Assembly (NCBI GenBank): GCA_037446395.1
Contig: JBBIIP010000005.1
Span: 78,169-142,168 of the forward strand
Direction: 5' to 3'
Length of the DNA stretch: 64,000 bases
Origin: JAAYJT01 sp037446395
GTDB taxonomy: Bacteria; Bacteroidota; Bacteroidia; Bacteroidales; JAAYJT01
Part shown: positions 37,900-46,565 of the stretch, piece after piece
Numbering within the stretch: the stretch's first letter is position 1
How the letters are laid out: every line of letters starts with the position of its first letter
Made by a program: the position numbers and the translations under genes
Notes under the pieces: generated by a model
What the model was told of the DNA's origin: nothing
Databases searched by the model: none
Seen by the model: the letters and a program-made list of their open reading frames with translations, nothing else

Positions 37900-38677
37900 G
37901 AGGTTTGATTTTGCGTGTAAGCATCCTGAGTACAATAAAAAATATCAGGCATACAGCCAGAAACAACACCGAAACCGGCCTTGCATAAGAAAGGCCGAAA
38001 GCGCCAAACCTTTCATAAATAAGCACAGGGGTAATCATGGGATGGTATGCCACGATCACAACTGCTCCGAATTCGCTCATGCCGCGTGCAAACATCAGCA
38101 CCAACCCAGAAACTACACTACGTCCTGCCAGCGGGAGGGAAATTGTCAGGAAAACCCTAAAATGCGATGCTCCCAAATTCATTGCTGCCTTTTCGAGCCT
38201 TGCAGGAACAGCTTCAAACCCATTTCGGGCGGAATTGATAAGAAAAGGCACACTCACGAAAGCCATGGCCAATGCAATGCCTGCCGGGTTTCCAACCAGT
38301 TCGATACCTAAGGATGATGCCATTTTTCCCAGCGCCGAATCGCGCGAAACAAACCCGAGCAAAGCAATTCCGGCAGCCGAATGAGGAATTACGATTGGTA
38401 GATCAATAATACCTGTTACTAAGGGTTTAAACCTGAACTCTTTGCGAGCCAAAAGCCATGCGAAAGGAACTGCTGCCAAGGCAAATATCAAAGTGGCAGC
38501 CATTGACACCCAGAGCGTGAGTCCAATGCTCCTGGTTACCTCCCGATCTCCTGCTGCTTCAAAAAGTTGCGTTGGGGTTGTAGAGAGCACCATTCCCAGC
38601 AATGGTCCTACGATAAAGAGCAGAATCAAGCCGCCGAGGAAAACAAAAATGATGTAAAACAATTTGTGCTGATACAC
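37886..38677 (-). CDS. molybdate/tungstate-type ABC transporter permease
   Basis: A 263-residue permease with about five or six spans. It has the binding-protein-dependent EAA loop (AAMNLGASHFRVFLTISLPL near 165-184) and the molybdate/tungstate signature LPIVIPHSAAGIALL near 93-107. The start is GTG at 38677. It overlaps the ATPase gene by 14 bases, so the products are made together. Upstream lies a divergent tRNA gene, so a periplasmic binding protein must come from another locus. Substrate is inferred from family resemblance. Confidence 0.85.
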   Translation of the reverse strand: MYQHKLFYIIFVFLGGLILLFIVGPLLGMVLSTTPTQLFEAAGDREVTRSIGLTLWVSMAATLIFALAAVPFAWLLARKEFRFKPLVTGIIDLPIVIPHSAAGIALLGFVSRDSALGKMASSLGIELVGNPAGIALAMAFVSVPFLINSARNGFEAVPARLEKAAMNLGASHFRVFLTISLPLAGRSVVSGLVLMFARGMSEFGAVVIVAYHPMITPVLIYERFGAFGLSYARPVSVLFLAVCLIFFIVLRMLTRKIKPHGRT

Positions 38678-38695
38678 TTATTCAAAGGATTTCGC

Positions 38696-38703
38696 TAACT
38701 TTG
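38696..38703 (+). promoter_or_regulatory. -7 box of the tRNA-Gly promoter
   Basis: TAACTTTG is a full match to TAnnTTTG and lies 21 bases before the tRNA, giving a leader of about 16 bases. No good -33 element is seen. Confidence 0.55.
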
Positions 38704-38724
38704 CACGACAAAATTAGTATTTAA

Positions 38725-38797
38725 GCGGAAATAGCTCAGTCGGTAGAGCATCAGCTTCCCAAGCTGAGGGTCGCGGGTTCGAGTCCCGTTTTCCGCT
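38725..38797 (+). tRNA. tRNA-Gly (anticodon CCC)
   Basis: A complete 73-base cloverleaf. The acceptor stem pairs GCGGAAA with TTTCCGC; the D arm is GCTC-AGTCGGTA-GAGC; the anticodon stem TCAGC/GCTGA encloses TTCCCAA with CCC at 34-36, reading GGG glycine codons; the T arm is GCGGG-TTCGAGT-CCCGT. The discriminator base is T, as usual for bacterial tRNA-Gly. CCA is not encoded. The gene stands alone. Confidence 0.95.
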
Positions 38798-38947
38798 CAT
38801 TTCTTGAATCAATACACAAAATGGTCCTGCTTGCGACAATTAGTCGAATTCTAGCACCCAGGCCTAAACCCGGCACACTGGTGCACATTTTTTGAATAGT
38901 CTATCCGAGGCAGGTTAAAAAATCTTCCAATTCACTATAGTCAAAAA

Positions 38948-39382
38948 TTATTGTCGGGTTTGGTTTCCTGAACTTGTGCGCGGCGTGTCTTTTTTCAAAG
39001 TCCGGATCATCAATATATGCAGGCTCACACCAGCCGCTATGGCCACCAGCAGGATTTTTACCCAGAAGTTACTAATCACAAAAAAAACAGTTGCCAGCAT
39101 CGTGACCCAAAGCAAGGTGAGTGCCCATACTTTTATTCCCAGGGGAATTCCTTTTCCTCCGGTATAATCGCGTAAGTAGTTGCCCCAAATATGATGGTTC
39201 ATTAACCATTGGTGAAGCGTATTACTGCTGCGGGCAAAGAAATAAGCAGCCAGTAGCAGAAAAGGAGTAGTCGGCAACACCGGCATGATTATGCCTATGA
39301 CACCAAAAACAACCAATAGAATGCCAGACATAATCAAAATACCACGAACCAGAGGAGAAATAAATTTTGTGGGTTGGCTCAT
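38948..39382 (-). CDS. DUF454/YbaN-family small inner-membrane protein
   Basis: A 144-residue membrane protein with the DUF454 hallmarks GIIMPVLPTTPFLLLAAYFFAR near 25-46 (quoted in part as MPVLPTTPFLLLAAYFFA) and SNTLHQWLMNHHIWGNYLRD near 52-71, then two further spans. The family is widespread and its role is unknown. It is 18 bases behind the MTA phosphorylase gene and probably shares its transcript. Confidence 0.88.
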   Translation of the reverse strand: MSQPTKFISPLVRGILIMSGILLVVFGVIGIIMPVLPTTPFLLLAAYFFARSSNTLHQWLMNHHIWGNYLRDYTGGKGIPLGIKVWALTLLWVTMLATVFFVISNFWVKILLVAIAAGVSLHILMIRTLKKDTPRTSSGNQTRQ

Positions 39383-39400
39383 GATAGGAGAAGTACTTTT

Positions 39401-40168
39401 TTATTGTGGGGCATGAAATGTTTCGAGCACTTTAACGAAAAGATCGGTTACATGTTTCAGGTTTTCGTTGAAAACTTTTAAAATATCTTCCAATCCTGCA
39501 GGTTTTTCTTCAATGTGCCAGGCATCATAATCGGTGCTCAACGCCACCACGGCATAAGGAATGCCGATTTCGTTTGCCAGTATCACTTCTGGAGAAATGG
39601 TCATATTCACAACATCGGCACCCCAGTTCTGAAACATTTTTGATTCGGCCCGGGTGCTGAACCGTGGCCCTTCAATGGTAAGGATCGTACCATCCGGGTG
39701 ATGAGGAATTTGCAGCATCCTGGCGGCATTAATCATTTTTGTACGCAAATTTCGGTCGAAGGGATCGGGCATGGCAACATGTTTCAGTACGCCAGGTTCA
39801 AACCGGTCGAAAAAAGTATTGATGCGAGCACGTGTGAAATCAATGAACTGGTCTGGGAATAAAAAGTCGCCTATCCGAATATGATGCCGTAGGCTGCCAC
39901 AGGCTGCGGAAGCCATAATATGTGTGCAGCCTGCTTCTTTTAATGCCCATAAATTGGCGCGGTTGTTTATTTTCGATGGAGGAATGGTATGCTGGGGTCC
40001 GTGACGCGATAGTATGATGACTTCTAAGTCATGAAGTTTTCCGAGCAGTAGCTTGCTCGAAGGCTCTCCATAAGGTGTGCTGACTTGAACCTCCTCACAC
40101 TTCGAAAATAAATTGAGTTTTTCCAGCCCTGTTCCTCCAATGATGGCAGGCTTGAATTGCATGATCAT
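39401..40168 (-). CDS. mtnP: S-methyl-5'-thioadenosine phosphorylase-type nucleoside phosphorylase
   Basis: It would split methylthioadenosine with phosphate to adenine and methylthioribose-1-phosphate, salvaging the by-product of polyamine and related syntheses. The 255-residue protein has the PNP/MTAP-II family motifs IIGGTGLEKL near 9-18, LSRHGPQHTIPPSKINNRAN near 53-72, ASAACGSLR near 86-94, and EGPRFSTRAESKMFQNWGAD near 165-184, where the Ser/Thr pattern favours MTAP over purine nucleoside phosphorylase. The start MIMQFKP is at 40168. A related inosine phosphorylase activity cannot be ruled out. Confidence 0.88.
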   Translation of the reverse strand: MIMQFKPAIIGGTGLEKLNLFSKCEEVQVSTPYGEPSSKLLLGKLHDLEVIILSRHGPQHTIPPSKINNRANLWALKEAGCTHIMASAACGSLRHHIRIGDFLFPDQFIDFTRARINTFFDRFEPGVLKHVAMPDPFDRNLRTKMINAARMLQIPHHPDGTILTIEGPRFSTRAESKMFQNWGADVVNMTISPEVILANEIGIPYAVVALSTDYDAWHIEEKPAGLEDILKVFNENLKHVTDLFVKVLETFHAPQ

Positions 40169-40263
40169 GGGTTAATTTTTATATGGCTGCGAAAATACAA
40201 ATCCTGTTCGACCTGGCAGCTTTCCTAACTTTTTGGCTAACCCTGACACTCAACAAAAGGAAG

Positions 40264-40905
40264 TCAAAGTTTCCTGATTATCATAATTCCATCTTCGAAT
40301 GGCAGAAGCATATTTTCTGTTCTTGAATCTTGTTGCACATGATCGTTAAACAACCGGATGGCTTTCGTGTCTTTGTCGCCGGCGACAACCTCAGAGACCA
40401 CCTTTCCATACCAAAGTGCATTATCGGCCAAAATAAAGCCACCCTTGCGTACTTTTGGGAGACAAAGTTCATACAAGTCTATATATTTCTCTTTTCCGGC
40501 ATCAATATAAACCAGGTCGAAAAAAACATTGAATGTGGGAATTAGATTCAGGGCATTCCCGATATGAAGTACAATGCGGTCGTCCAATCCGGAATCCTTG
40601 AAATAACGTTTGGCATTTTCTTCCAGCTCAGGATTGATTTCGATGGTATGAAGTTGCCCGTTTGGCCTAAGACCAGACGCCAGACAGATGGCCGAATAGC
40701 CCGTGAAGGTTCCTATTTCAAGCACCAACCGAGGCCTGATCATTTGGCTGATTAATCTTAGCAAACTACCCTGTAGAGGGCTGGCCATCATTTGGGGAGC
40801 ATAAACCTTTGCCCAGGTTTCGCGTGATAGCTTTTGAAGAACATCAGGTTCAGCCGAAGTGTGCCCCCAAGCATAATCATTGATTAAACGGATATAATTT
40901 TCCAT
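40264..40905 (-). CDS. class I SAM-dependent O-methyltransferase (caffeoyl-CoA OMT family)
   Basis: A 213-residue Rossmann methyltransferase. SAM-binding motif I is LEIGTFTGYSAICLASGL near 60-77; HTIEINPE follows near 86-93; the catalytic-side segment VFFDLVYIDAGKEKYIDLYE lies near 126-145; and GGFILADNALWYGKV near 154-168 binds metal and substrate in this family. The natural substrate is unknown in bacteria. It follows the GldN-like gene by 13 bases in the same direction. Confidence 0.9.
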   Translation of the reverse strand: MENYIRLINDYAWGHTSAEPDVLQKLSRETWAKVYAPQMMASPLQGSLLRLISQMIRPRLVLEIGTFTGYSAICLASGLRPNGQLHTIEINPELEENAKRYFKDSGLDDRIVLHIGNALNLIPTFNVFFDLVYIDAGKEKYIDLYELCLPKVRKGGFILADNALWYGKVVSEVVAGDKDTKAIRLFNDHVQQDSRTENMLLPFEDGIMIIRKL

Positions 40906-40918
40906 TTTTGCACTTTAA

Positions 40919-41473
40919 TTACCGCGACAAAACTCCGGGATAGTTTTCATCAAAAAAAATCCAAAACAATGGCATATAACCACGCAGGTTTCCATTCTCA
41001 TCAAAATTTTCGACAAGGGGCGCAATCCCAAAGATGTTCTTTTTGATCTCCAGGGTTTTGTTGTTCAGTATCCATTCTTCGATGAAACGAACCCGGGTGA
41101 TGTCTTGGATACTTAGCTCTTTTCTAATAATCGTGTCATAGAAATCATACGGCGGGGTGTTTCGCTGAAAGCGGAGTGTGTCCGTGCGGCTGCCAATACT
41201 TTTGGCTTGTTCGCCACTGATTTTACGATAGGTAAAGTAATCATAGCAACGTGTTCGTCCTGTATAGGCAGCCTCAAGCATCTGCAAAATGAAGGCCTCA
41301 CGATTTTTTCCTTCGATGTTTTGGATCCACCACCTGGAATCTTGATTGTTGTTTTGTATCGGAACGTCGTATTGTATCCGTTCTGTCACTATCCAATCCT
41401 TATTTTTTTGATAGTTGCATGCGGCGTGGGTGAGTGCCAGAATTACTGAGAGATAAACTACTGCGCTTTTCAT
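40919..41473 (-). CDS. GldN/PorN-like exported protein
   Basis: A 184-residue exported protein with a signal sequence ending at C19 (ALTHAAC, an imperfect lipobox). The C-terminal part has the pattern of GldN, a component of the type IX secretion system: RVRFIEEWILNNKTLEIKKN, IFGIAPLVENFDENGNLRGY and PLFWIFFDENYPG. The early part WWIQNIEGKNREAFILQMLE also fits. GldN normally follows gldK-gldL-gldM; here the gene stands with an O-methyltransferase, so it is probably a paralogue. Similarity was judged by eye. Confidence 0.6.
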   Translation of the reverse strand: MKSAVVYLSVILALTHAACNYQKNKDWIVTERIQYDVPIQNNNQDSRWWIQNIEGKNREAFILQMLEAAYTGRTRCYDYFTYRKISGEQAKSIGSRTDTLRFQRNTPPYDFYDTIIRKELSIQDITRVRFIEEWILNNKTLEIKKNIFGIAPLVENFDENGNLRGYMPLFWIFFDENYPGVLSR

Positions 41474-41511
41474 AAAAGTGCTGTTGACAGATTAAAAGGA
41501 ACCAATTTCCG

Positions 41512-41519
41512 CAAAGATA
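41512..41519 (-). promoter_or_regulatory. -7 box for the GldN-like gene
   Basis: The minus strand reads TATCTTTG, a full consensus match, 39 bases before the ATG at 41473. It is divergent from the ispG -7 box 22 bases away. Confidence 0.55.
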
Positions 41520-41541
41520 AATGCTTTTTGAAGCCTTTTCT

Positions 41542-41549
41542 TACTTTTG
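41542..41549 (+). promoter_or_regulatory. -7 box for ispG
   Basis: TACTTTTG is a full match to TAnnTTTG. A start near 41555 excludes the upstream in-frame ATG at 41521 and supports translation from 41590. Confidence 0.55.
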
Positions 41550-41589
41550 TAAACATAAGGTATTTGGACTGAAATACAAGAACCAGGCA

Positions 41590-43374
41590 ATGGGTAATTC
41601 ATATTCAATAAGATGGAATCCCAAAGTGGTAAATATAGGAGGTATCCCGCTCGGAGGGGATTTGCCGATCCGCATACAATCAATGACGAATACCAATACA
41701 TTGGAAACTGCCTCGACCGTCGCACAATGTATTCGTTTGATTGAAGCCGGATGCGATTATGTGAGAATTGCTGTACCCGGCTTGCGCGAAGCAGCGCAGA
41801 TTGAAGAGATTAAGAAAACCCTTCGAAAAGCAGGATATTCAACACCTTTGATAGCCGACATCCACTACAACCCTGCTGCGGCGGAGGTTGCGGCCTGCAT
41901 TGTTGAGAAAGTCCGCATTAATCCAGGAAACTATGTGGATAAGCGTAAGCTTTCGGGGCGTCCACTATCAAACGAGGACTATCGTCTTGAACTTGAGCAG
42001 GTTGCCAGGCGATTACAACCCTTGCTTGCCATTTGCAAAGAGCATAAAACAGTGATTCGCATTGGCACAAACCATGGGTCGCTTTCGCAGCGGATTGTAC
42101 AAAGGTATGGAGACACCCCAATAGGCATGGTTGAATCGGCTATGGAATTTGTACGGATTTGTCATGATTTTGGATTCCACAACCTGGTGCTTTCGATGAA
42201 GTCCAGCAATGTGCGTGTAATGGTGCCTGCAACCCGTCTCTTGGTTCAAAAAATGATGCAGGAAAACCTGCAATATCCTCTTCACCTGGGAGTTACCGAA
42301 GCTGGAAACGGGATGGAAGGGCGTATTAAATCTGCAGTGGGCATAGGTACGTTACTAGCCGATGGCATCGGTGACACCATCCGTGTTTCGCTCACCGAAG
42401 CGCCCGAAAATGAAATACCGGTTGCAAGACAAATCGCTTCTGTTTTTTCAAAGGAAACCATTTCAGTGCTGCATTACGCTGGTCAGAAGAATGAACCGGG
42501 CCAGGGCCTTCCTGTTGAGTACATCCGCCGGATAGCAAATCGTGCAGGAAGTATTGGCGGAGGACTTGTACCTGTTGTTTTATTGGAGAACAATGGCATA
42601 AGCTCGGTTGATGAGAATTTTCAACGTGAGGGAAATGAAGGTAATTGGTTTACATGGCATCAGCATATTTCTGATGAATCCGGAGAGAAGGTTCGTTACT
42701 GCCTGATTGATACAACTTCTGACCTTCCAACAAAGGATTTCTTGCAGAATATTGCCCAGGTAAATAATCTTGTGCTTGTTTTCAAATCCGGAACACCAGA
42801 ATCTTTATTTAAAATTCGCCAAACGATATTCTTGCTTGATGCTCTTGGCTTACTGCTTCCGGTGGCGATCATTTTCGAAAGCAAAGAATCCGATCCGGAG
42901 GTATTTGCTGTAGCTGCAGCCCTCCATTGCGGACCATTATTATTAGACGGGTTGTGCGATGGCATTCTGCTCAAAAATAAAAATATTGACAATGAGCAAG
43001 TTATACAAATTGCCTTCGGAATTTTACAGGCAACCCGTTCCCGCATCACAAAAAACGAATACATTGCTTGTCCTGGATGTGGTCGAACCAAATACGATCT
43101 GGAAGCAGCACTTGAAAAAGTGAAACAAGCTACCGGCCACTTAAAAGGGTTAAAAATTGCGGTGATGGGTTGCGTGGTAAATGGTCCGGGCGAAATGGCT
43201 GATGCCGATTATGGATATGTCGGACAAGGCCGGGGCAAGGTAGCCCTTTACAAAGGGAAAACCCTGATTCATAAAAACATTCCTGAGAGCGAAGCCATTG
43301 ATATGCTTATTCGGTTGCTGCAGGAGCAGGGTCATGGGCAAGATCAGTTGCCTTCAGGTCTTTTCCGACAATGA
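41590..43374 (+). CDS. ispG: 4-hydroxy-3-methylbut-2-enyl-diphosphate synthase, long form
   Basis: IspG makes HMBPP from methylerythritol cyclodiphosphate in the MEP isoprenoid pathway, using a [4Fe-4S] cluster. The 594-residue protein is the long three-domain form found in Bacteroidota and plants: a TIM barrel with LGGDLPIRIQSMTNTNT near 21-37, an extra central domain (roughly 270-470), and the reductase-like cluster domain with C494, C497, C528 and E535 (CPGCGRTKYD, MGCVVNGPGE). The in-frame ATG at 41521 lies upstream of the -7 box, so 41590 was chosen. The 3' end overlaps the convergent lipid kinase gene by 68 bases. Confidence 0.95.
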   Translation: MGNSYSIRWNPKVVNIGGIPLGGDLPIRIQSMTNTNTLETASTVAQCIRLIEAGCDYVRIAVPGLREAAQIEEIKKTLRKAGYSTPLIADIHYNPAAAEVAACIVEKVRINPGNYVDKRKLSGRPLSNEDYRLELEQVARRLQPLLAICKEHKTVIRIGTNHGSLSQRIVQRYGDTPIGMVESAMEFVRICHDFGFHNLVLSMKSSNVRVMVPATRLLVQKMMQENLQYPLHLGVTEAGNGMEGRIKSAVGIGTLLADGIGDTIRVSLTEAPENEIPVARQIASVFSKETISVLHYAGQKNEPGQGLPVEYIRRIANRAGSIGGGLVPVVLLENNGISSVDENFQREGNEGNWFTWHQHISDESGEKVRYCLIDTTSDLPTKDFLQNIAQVNNLVLVFKSGTPESLFKIRQTIFLLDALGLLLPVAIIFESKESDPEVFAVAAALHCGPLLLDGLCDGILLKNKNIDNEQVIQIAFGILQATRSRITKNEYIACPGCGRTKYDLEAALEKVKQATGHLKGLKIAVMGCVVNGPGEMADADYGYVGQGRGKVALYKGKTLIHKNIPESEAIDMLIRLLQEQGHGQDQLPSGLFRQ

Positions 43375-44302
43375 CTCGGAGAGAGCGTGGCACAAGGCCA
43401 AATTTAAAAGGTGAGTGGCCAAGCGACTCACCATCGGCTTCCATATAGATGGGTGGGTTAGATTGAATGACAATAGATTTACCCCGGAATACTCTAACTT
43501 CAGGAAGATTCAGAAAGCTGCCATCATAAAGTTTGCGAACATTTTTAACCACGCGCAGCCGGCTGAGTTTTGTGATTACAGTCATATCAAGATTCCCATC
43601 ATCGGGCACCGCTTTTGGAAGTTGCATCATGCCTCCGCCATTGTAGTTACATATTCCCACTACCATGGTGAATATTTTAGCCCTCAGCGCTTCAATACCG
43701 TCAACATAAATTTCTGTATTCGCCTCCTCAAACGAAAAGAGGCTGGTAAAAATATTCAATAAATACGAAAAGGGATTTGATTTGCCTGCGTCTTTTTGTT
43801 TGTTGGTTTTTTCAGCCACCATGGCATCGTAGCCCATGCCAGCCATATTGGCAAAATACCTGTTCTTCTCAAGGCCTGCCTGAATAAATTTTACCCATCC
43901 CACATCCTGAATAAAGGTGTTTCCCTGCCTGATCACATTGACTGCTTCTTGATAATCGTGCGGAATACCGAAAGTGCGCCCCCAATCATTGCCAGTGCCT
44001 ACAGGGATCATTCCAATGGTTATGCTGTTGGTCGGATATTTGCTTTGTGTGAAAATTCCATTCACCACTTCATTAAGAGTACCATCGCCCCCAACAACAA
44101 TAATGTTTTTGAATCCCATTTCAACATATTTACGCGCCATGCGTATGGCATGCATGCGGTGTTGGGTGAAAACACTCTGGAACCTGATGTTGGCTGTGGT
44201 GAGTATTTTGGTGATTTCAGGCCAGTCTTTCTCTCCCTTGCGTCTTCCGGCATTTGGGTTTACGATGATGAACCACTCTGAATTGCGTTTTTCTTCTGCC
44301 AT
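43307..44302 (-). CDS. diacylglycerol/lipid kinase family protein
   Basis: A 331-residue protein of the DAGK catalytic family. NP-binding motifs are IVNPNAGRRKGEKDW near 12-26, the nucleotide loop VVGGDGTLNEVVNGI near 70-84, and MIPVGTGNDWGRTFG near 98-112. The C-terminal beta-sandwich domain ends with MEADGESLGHSPFKF. The family includes YegS and DgkB, which phosphorylate diacylglycerol or related lipids; the actual lipid is not determinable. The last 68 bases overlap the end of ispG on the other strand. Confidence 0.9.
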   Translation of the reverse strand: MAEEKRNSEWFIIVNPNAGRRKGEKDWPEITKILTTANIRFQSVFTQHRMHAIRMARKYVEMGFKNIIVVGGDGTLNEVVNGIFTQSKYPTNSITIGMIPVGTGNDWGRTFGIPHDYQEAVNVIRQGNTFIQDVGWVKFIQAGLEKNRYFANMAGMGYDAMVAEKTNKQKDAGKSNPFSYLLNIFTSLFSFEEANTEIYVDGIEALRAKIFTMVVGICNYNGGGMMQLPKAVPDDGNLDMTVITKLSRLRVVKNVRKLYDGSFLNLPEVRVFRGKSIVIQSNPPIYMEADGESLGHSPFKFGLVPRSLRVIVGKDLKATDLAHDPAPAATE

Positions 44303-44329
44303 AGGCGTTGTTTATTCCGGGCTAAGAAC

Positions 44330-44362
44330 TAAAGTTACCTGGGTTTATTTGTGAATTAACAA
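44330..44362 (-). promoter_or_regulatory. candidate promoter for the lipid kinase gene
   Basis: On the minus strand TTG (44360-44362), a 22-base spacer, then TAACTTTA (44330-44337), 7 of 8 consensus positions. It lies 28 bases before the ATG. Confidence 0.4.
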
Positions 44363-44747
44363 GGGATTTTGAGCACATATCATTAATAAACTTAATTGTT
44401 TGATAATGATCTACTTTTAAACAAATTATGTGTCATTCTTCGGTTTTATCTACTTATGCCCTGTTGTTCATAATTAATAACTAACCTGTGATCAGTTCTG
44501 AAAATGAAGCAATGGATTAACATCAGAATGCATGTTTGCGAAACAGAAACATATGCACATGATTACGCATGTGAATTGAGCCCGCATAACTTATTGAATT
44601 TTAAGGCACCAAAATTACATCAAATTCTTTAATAATACGGTGAGCGGGTTTGGGGGAGATTTTTCCATGCAACAATAATTAAGATGAATCGTCCAAATTC
44701 TTATTCATGGCTTTTATTATTTATTAAATCATTGATATTCAATAGCA
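44363..44747. other. AT-rich intergenic region without a recognisable gene
   Basis: About 385 bases between the lipid kinase promoter and the end of the glycosyltransferase gene. No coding frame with family features is seen. A short palindromic repeat, CACATG-ATTACG-CATGTG, lies at 44556-44573; its role is unknown and it may be chance. Confidence 0.35.
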
Positions 44748-46487
44748 TTAAGATAGCGTTCTTTTCAAAACCCGGCTCACAGCAGATGCTGAAATATCAA
44801 GCCCTTTGCCTGGCTGCGGATGCCGCTGCGCCGTGATTACTTCAACCTTGGTGCCTATTGGGCGCCATCGGGCTTCGAACAAGGGGCGCTTGGGGCTAAA
44901 AAGGGCAATGGCCACAATATTTGAAACTGCTGCAATATGCAGCGGCCCTGTGCCACTGGCAACCAGGGCATGGCAGCAAGGGATAAAAGCAATGAACTCA
45001 TCCAAAGACATCTTACCACAAAAATCAACTACGTTGTCACGTTGCATGAAGAGCTCATCACCTATCACCTTTCTTTCGTCTGAGGTTCCAGTAATATAAA
45101 AGACATAATCGTCAGGGGAGAACTCTCTGATTAACTCAGAAAATCTGCCAACAGGCCATTCTGGTGCGTTTCCTTTAGATTTGGGATGAAGTATGATTTT
45201 TTTTCTATTGTCGCGCAGCAAAGTCTTGTGTTCTTCGTTTTGTGCTTCCGGGCTTTTCCATCCTGCCAGCGACGCAACTTCATTGAATGAAGGAACTTTT
45301 CTCAGTCCAAGCGGTCGCAGCAGGTGCATGTTAAGTTGTGCCTCGCTGAGCGATGAAAATTTTCTTGTGAAAAAAACCAATCTGTTACAGGTTTGTAGTG
45401 TGACGATGCGGCCCAAAGTGGCAATTCGTGACGGAATTCTTGCTTTCTTTGAGGCAAAGCAAACATCCTTTGCCGGAAACGCGAAAATGATTGCATCCGC
45501 TTCGATCTCTTTTAGAAAGTCGGCTTGTTCTTTGAGTGTTCGGTCACTGACCTTGTTCCAGTTTTCGAACCTATCAACATAGGAGCAACACCGGATTACC
45601 GGCTCCGTATAGGACTTCCCTAGAAAAATTATTTCCGTGTCGGGAAATAATTCCCTGATTTTACCAGCAAGCGGAAGGGTCAAAACAACATCTCCAATGC
45701 TATCCGTTCGGCTGATGATTATGCGTCTAAATATTCGGTTTTTATTTAAGGTTCTTAACCGGTCGTATTTTCTGTAGGTTGCATAAGCTGAAAGCCTGGC
45801 AATGCGCCATCCCATTTTCCCATCGAGAAAACCAAGCTTTAGTATGAGTGTTTTGATATACTGTGCAATCGTTTTTAAATACACTTTTAGGTAGCCTGCA
45901 CTAACTTTTTTTTCGAACAGCTCATAGGCTGCGATGGCTGTAAACTTCTCAATTTGCCTGTAATGGTCATCCAGGCTATAGTAGGAATAATGCAGCAAGT
46001 CGCCTTGCAGATTGCCAATTTTTGCATTTTTCTCCATGATAAATTTGTCATGAGGGTTCACGCCTCCCCATTGCCCTTTTGCGCTGTCCCATAACCGTAA
46101 TTTTTTATCTGGATACCACCCGCAATGTTTTATCCATGTCCCACAATAATTCGTAAGACGATTCATTGCATAACCATCAAATCTCTTATCCTTTTTTGCC
46201 TCTAAAATTGATTTTTGCAATGGTTCGGATAATGCTTCATCCGCATCCAGAGATAACACAAAGGGATAGCGAGCGCATGTGATGGCATAATTCTTCTGCT
46301 CAATATACCCTTCAAATACATGCTCAATAAAACGAACGTTTTGGTTTTGGCAAATTTCTTTTGTCCTATCGGTCGAGAAAGAATCAACCACCACGATATC
46401 ATCAGCAATTCCGGCCACCGACTCAATGCAGCGGGCGATGTTTCGCTCTTCGTTATAGGTGATGATCACTACGGATAATTGCTCCAT
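44748..46487 (-). CDS. GT2-GT9 fusion glycosyltransferase (LPS core type)
   Basis: A 579-residue fusion of two glycosyltransferases. Residues about 1-250 are a GT2 enzyme of the WaaE/KdtX type (LSVVIITYNEERNIARCIES at the start, the metal-binding acids in LSLDADEALSE near 80, and WIKHCGWYPDKKLRLW). Residues about 260-579 are a GT9 heptosyltransferase-type domain (ISRTDSIGDVVLTLPLAGKI, then VASGTGPLHIAAVSN near 510). Together they would add two sugars in turn to lipopolysaccharide core or a similar glycan at the cytoplasmic face. In most bacteria these are separate genes. A -7 box lies just upstream. Confidence 0.88.
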   Translation of the reverse strand: MEQLSVVIITYNEERNIARCIESVAGIADDIVVVDSFSTDRTKEICQNQNVRFIEHVFEGYIEQKNYAITCARYPFVLSLDADEALSEPLQKSILEAKKDKRFDGYAMNRLTNYCGTWIKHCGWYPDKKLRLWDSAKGQWGGVNPHDKFIMEKNAKIGNLQGDLLHYSYYSLDDHYRQIEKFTAIAAYELFEKKVSAGYLKVYLKTIAQYIKTLILKLGFLDGKMGWRIARLSAYATYRKYDRLRTLNKNRIFRRIIISRTDSIGDVVLTLPLAGKIRELFPDTEIIFLGKSYTEPVIRCCSYVDRFENWNKVSDRTLKEQADFLKEIEADAIIFAFPAKDVCFASKKARIPSRIATLGRIVTLQTCNRLVFFTRKFSSLSEAQLNMHLLRPLGLRKVPSFNEVASLAGWKSPEAQNEEHKTLLRDNRKKIILHPKSKGNAPEWPVGRFSELIREFSPDDYVFYITGTSDERKVIGDELFMQRDNVVDFCGKMSLDEFIAFIPCCHALVASGTGPLHIAAVSNIVAIALFSPKRPLFEARWRPIGTKVEVITAQRHPQPGKGLDISASAVSRVLKRTLS

Positions 46488-46504
46488 CAGGAAATCTAAA
46501 TTGA

Positions 46505-46512
46505 CAAAGATA
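46505..46512 (-). promoter_or_regulatory. -7 box for the GT2-GT9 gene
   Basis: The minus strand reads TATCTTTG, a full consensus match, 17 bases before the start codon. This implies a short leader and a separate promoter from the upstream ligase gene. Confidence 0.5.
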
Positions 46513-46565
46513 GGGTTTTGAGGCCAACACTTATTCGCAACAATCTGTTGCCATTTATCAAAAGC

